64,000 bases of DNA, taken from the NCBI RefSeq assembly GCF_002896875.1, contig NZ_CP023278.1, forward strand, positions 3,038,001 to 3,102,000. The letters run 5' to 3'. The notes beneath the pieces are model-generated. The model made no database searches. It saw nothing but the letters and a program-made list of their open reading frames with translations, and was not told where the DNA came from. This stretch comes from Nostoc sp. CENA543. Its GTDB lineage: Bacteria > Cyanobacteriota > Cyanobacteriia > Cyanobacteriales > Nostocaceae. This document shows, piece by piece, positions 61,822 to 64,000 of the stretch (the stretch's first letter is position 1; each line of letters begins with the position of its first letter). The position numbers and the translations under genes were made by a program.

Positions 61822-63279
61822 ATGTTTATGACTGATATAGAAGTGTTGATTAATGAACTGCCAAAAATTATTTATAAACTCAGGCTAACTATTGGTAGTT
61901 CCCAGGATATTATGCAACAGGTGATCCTGATTAATAATGCCCAAGAAGAACTCCGCAGTATTAGACAGGCGATCGCCCAAGAATTTAACCGTGCAAATAA
62001 TCAAATAAGTAATATCAGTACCCTATCCCGTACTGCTAAATCTTTGACGATTCCCACTATTTTACAAGTTAATCCTGCCATTACAGGCAACATAGAATCC
62101 ATCACAGAAAAGTTTGGTAATCCTCATACAGAAATATCTGTAACTACTCTACAATCAAAAATTAATTGCTGGTTAGAATGGGGTGATTTATTGCAGGCGA
62201 TCGCATCTGATATCTTAAGTGATGCCAACCTTGTAAATCAAACTAACATCCATCTTAATTATGCTAGTTTGTCAACGCAAATTCTGGAACTAGAAAATAA
62301 CTTGCATAATAACTTATCTGCTAAACAAACATTAAAATTTGAAGCAGAATTATTGCAATTACAAACCAGGCTATCACTAGTTAAAAATACTATTCAAAAT
62401 AGTCAAGGACTCTTAACTATAATGATTGCTCTATCATCATTTTGTGGTAAAAATGGATTTGCCATAGAATGGTTAGATGATGCTCATGGACTAATCATAT
62501 CTACTAATAATAATTTCCAAGAATTGACTGAGATTCTTAATGAATGTGATATTTATGCCCATAAAATTGATGATTTTAAAAATACAATTTCAAATATAAA
62601 ATATCAGCATAACCAGCCAATAATCAATAAAAAACATATAGACCAAAGGGAATTTAACTCCTCATATAAGGCTTTACGAAAACTGTTATTTATTTTTTCA
62701 GGGCTAATCGTCTTAGGTATAGGTGGCTGGTTTGCTAAAACTCAGATTATACAAATTCAGCGTATGGCTGTGAATTTGTATCAAGAAAATACTGCTGAAA
62801 ATACTTTTAAATCAGCTTTAAAACTAGGGACGGAAGCTTCTTTCATTGCTCAAAATCCTCCCCATACACTTCCAGTGTGGCAAAAAGCAGCATCCAAATG
62901 GCAAAAGGCAATTGAACTTTTACAAAGCATTCCCGAAGAAACATCAGTTTCTATAAAAGCGCAGGAAAGACTCATTCGTTATCGACGTAATTATATCGCC
63001 ATCACCAAAAGGGCTAACACAGAAAAGAACGCCGTAGCCAAATTAGCAGCCGCAGAAAAACTCGCTACAGAAGCAAAATTCTTCATGGAAAATGCACCTA
63101 ACTCACTAATAGCTTGGCAACAAGCAAAAGATAAATGGCAGCAAGCAATTAAATTATTACAATCTATTCCCAAAAGTAGTTCTGTCTACGAACAAGCCCA
63201 AGCCAAACTGCCAAATTATCAAACTAATTATGCAGCAATTAATGCCATCATGGAAAATCGCCATCAATCTGTAAATTAA
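61822..63279 (+). CDS. Membrane protein with duplicated C-terminal helical module, unknown function
   Basis: 485 residues from ATG 61822 (a second ATG at 61828 is equally possible). The N-terminal 290 residues are helical, without recognised motif. A membrane helix follows at about 295-315 (LFIFSGLIVLGIGGWF). The C-terminal 150 residues contain two related repeats, each with KL.TEA.F...P...P.WQ.A..KWQ.AI.LLQSIP and then a pattern of RY/NY. This repeat pattern is known from several cyanobacterial proteins near TPR-like regions. Function unknown. Confidence 0.75.
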   Translation: MFMTDIEVLINELPKIIYKLRLTIGSSQDIMQQVILINNAQEELRSIRQAIAQEFNRANNQISNISTLSRTAKSLTIPTILQVNPAITGNIESITEKFGNPHTEISVTTLQSKINCWLEWGDLLQAIASDILSDANLVNQTNIHLNYASLSTQILELENNLHNNLSAKQTLKFEAELLQLQTRLSLVKNTIQNSQGLLTIMIALSSFCGKNGFAIEWLDDAHGLIISTNNNFQELTEILNECDIYAHKIDDFKNTISNIKYQHNQPIINKKHIDQREFNSSYKALRKLLFIFSGLIVLGIGGWFAKTQIIQIQRMAVNLYQENTAENTFKSALKLGTEASFIAQNPPHTLPVWQKAASKWQKAIELLQSIPEETSVSIKAQERLIRYRRNYIAITKRANTEKNAVAKLAAAEKLATEAKFFMENAPNSLIAWQQAKDKWQQAIKLLQSIPKSSSVYEQAQAKLPNYQTNYAAINAIMENRHQSVN

Positions 63280-63370
63280 GGGCATGGAAGAGGAATTGGT
63301 GCAGGGTGCAGGGTGCAAGGGGGAGGAAAATTTCCCCATTTCTCCCACCCCCCCTGCCTTCTTTTGACTC
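63280..63370. repeat. Hairpin repeat B, copy 2
   Basis: GGGCATGG, GAGGAATTGGTGCAGGG, then GGAGGAAAATTTCCCC and TTTCTCCCACC; the same layout as 30277-30342. It overlaps the end region of two convergent genes. Confidence 0.75.
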
Positions 63371-63389
63371 CCAATTCCCAATCCCCAAA

Positions 63390-64000
63390 CTATCGAGTAA
63401 AAAACAAAAATCCTGTTTGTAATAAACCAACAATAAATCCTAAAATTCCCCCTAAAGTGACAATGGCTTGTAATTCATTTTTGACAATCCCTTCAATTGC
63501 ATTTTCTAAATCAGCAGGAGATGTAGATTTTACTCGGTCAACAATTACTTGATCTATCGATAAAATCGGAATTATTTGAGTTACTATTTGCTCTAAATCC
63601 TTCTCTAAATATCTTTCTAAAATTAGTGCTAACTCTTGAGAGACAACTTCTAAAGAAGTCATAACTACAGGTGAGTTACTCAGGCGATTTAAGAGTAATT
63701 TGGCAATATTTTCCCAGTTTACAGATTCAGTCAGTCCTTGTAATAAATCGCTTCCACTAGTTTGGATATACTGACGGACTGTTTCTCTTGTAGTTTTGCG
63801 GAGTTGACGAACTGTCCCGATTGGTAGATTTTGCAGCGATAAATTTTGGAGAATTTTTTTGAAGCGATCGCGCATCTGCAAATCTTTAATTAGTTCTTGT
63901 AATCTCTCATTAGTCGCTTCTTTTTCATCTAAGCAAAAGGTTCTTAAGCGTGTGAGTGTGTTTCGTAAACCAAACAAATTTGCTACTACCCAATAAGTAC
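63390..64000 (-). CDS. DUF445-type membrane protein, 5' end outside window
   Basis: At least 203 residues; the frame is open to the last base of the window (reading [15 protein letters not shown] before the region here), so the start is outside. The sequence fits the C-terminal part of DUF445 proteins: a long helical region ([38 protein letters not shown]) and a final membrane helix ([19 protein letters not shown]). Members are membrane-anchored proteins of unknown function. The N-terminal membrane helices lie upstream of the window. Confidence 0.75.
   Translation of the reverse strand, partial: TYWVVANLFGLRNTLTRLRTFCLDEKEATNERLQELIKDLQMRDRFKKILQNLSLQNLPIGTVRQLRKTTRETVRQYIQTSGSDLLQGLTESVNWENIAKLLLNRLSNSPVVMTSLEVVSQELALILERYLEKDLEQIVTQIIPILSIDQVIVDRVKSTSPADLENAIEGIVKNELQAIVTLGGILGFIVGLLQTGFLFFTR

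Overview
The window looks like chromosome from a filamentous, heterocyst-type cyanobacterium (Nostoc/Anabaena relatives). Evidence seen in the sequence: many HIP1 octamers (GCGATCGC), many short tandem heptamer-type repeats (CCCCAGT, TGACTAA and GGGCATA families) between genes, AT-rich composition, and genes restricted to or typical of oxygenic phototrophs (petP, chlG, btpA, psbU, a CpcT/CpeT lyase, a PucC-like transporter). The genus is an inference. I found no rRNA, tRNA, CRISPR array, prophage or transposase gene.

Layout. 1-6.1 kb: 3' part of a hybrid histidine kinase, a LysR regulator divergent from a methyltransferase, a secreted protein, an orphan polyamine-type binding lipoprotein and a GDP-mannose dehydratase-like enzyme. 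6.3-9.3 kb: petP, an ArsA/Get3-like protein with a ruined P-loop, chlG and a small Cys-containing membrane protein. 9.4-16.8 kb: zinc alcohol dehydrogenase, two tandem copies of an orphan gene family, an inositol-monophosphatase/PucC-like operon, an aldo/keto reductase, a MITE and a Uma2 nuclease. 16.9-25 kb: DEAD-box helicase, rimO, btpA, a VKOR-thioredoxin fusion and a CHASE2-PAS-GGDEF enzyme. 25.7-37.2 kb: a small secreted protein, nadB, psbU, a second secreted protein, a DUF3120 membrane protein, uppP, an Rpn/DUF2887-like nuclease with coding repeats, a PDZ/Fe-S (DUF512) protein and a family-10-like glycoside hydrolase. 37.4-44.9 kb: a signalling cassette of a CBS/8xPAS/GAF histidine kinase, a receiver-EAL protein and a receiver-kinase. 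45.3-48.3 kb: a NACHT STAND NTPase overlapping a secreted protein gene, followed by a second MITE copy. 48.4-64 kb: PQQ-type sugar dehydrogenase lipoprotein, cupin, HEAT-repeat protein, GNAT, small membrane proteins, AmpG-like MFS, CpcT-like lyase, TPR protein, SDR plus GMC oxidoreductase pair, amidase, a membrane protein with a duplicated C-terminal module and a partial DUF445-type gene.

How the genes fit together. Photosynthesis functions are scattered rather than in one operon: electron transport (PetP), chlorophyll synthesis (ChlG), PSI accumulation (BtpA), lumenal disulfide formation (VKOR), the PSII extrinsic subunit PsbU and phycobilin attachment (CpcT-like). Signal transduction is heavy (two receiver/kinase proteins, one giant kinase, one GGDEF and one EAL protein), so both synthesis and breakdown of c-di-GMP are represented. 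UppP and the AmpG-like carrier belong to cell-wall lipid and muropeptide recycling. The most unusual items are the NACHT/secreted-protein overlap (possible defence module), the ArsA/Get3-like pseudo-ATPase beside chlG, the tandem orphan paralogs, a newly recognisable two-copy MITE family with TTA flanks, and repeat arrays that contribute start regions, C-terminal residues or stop codons to several genes.
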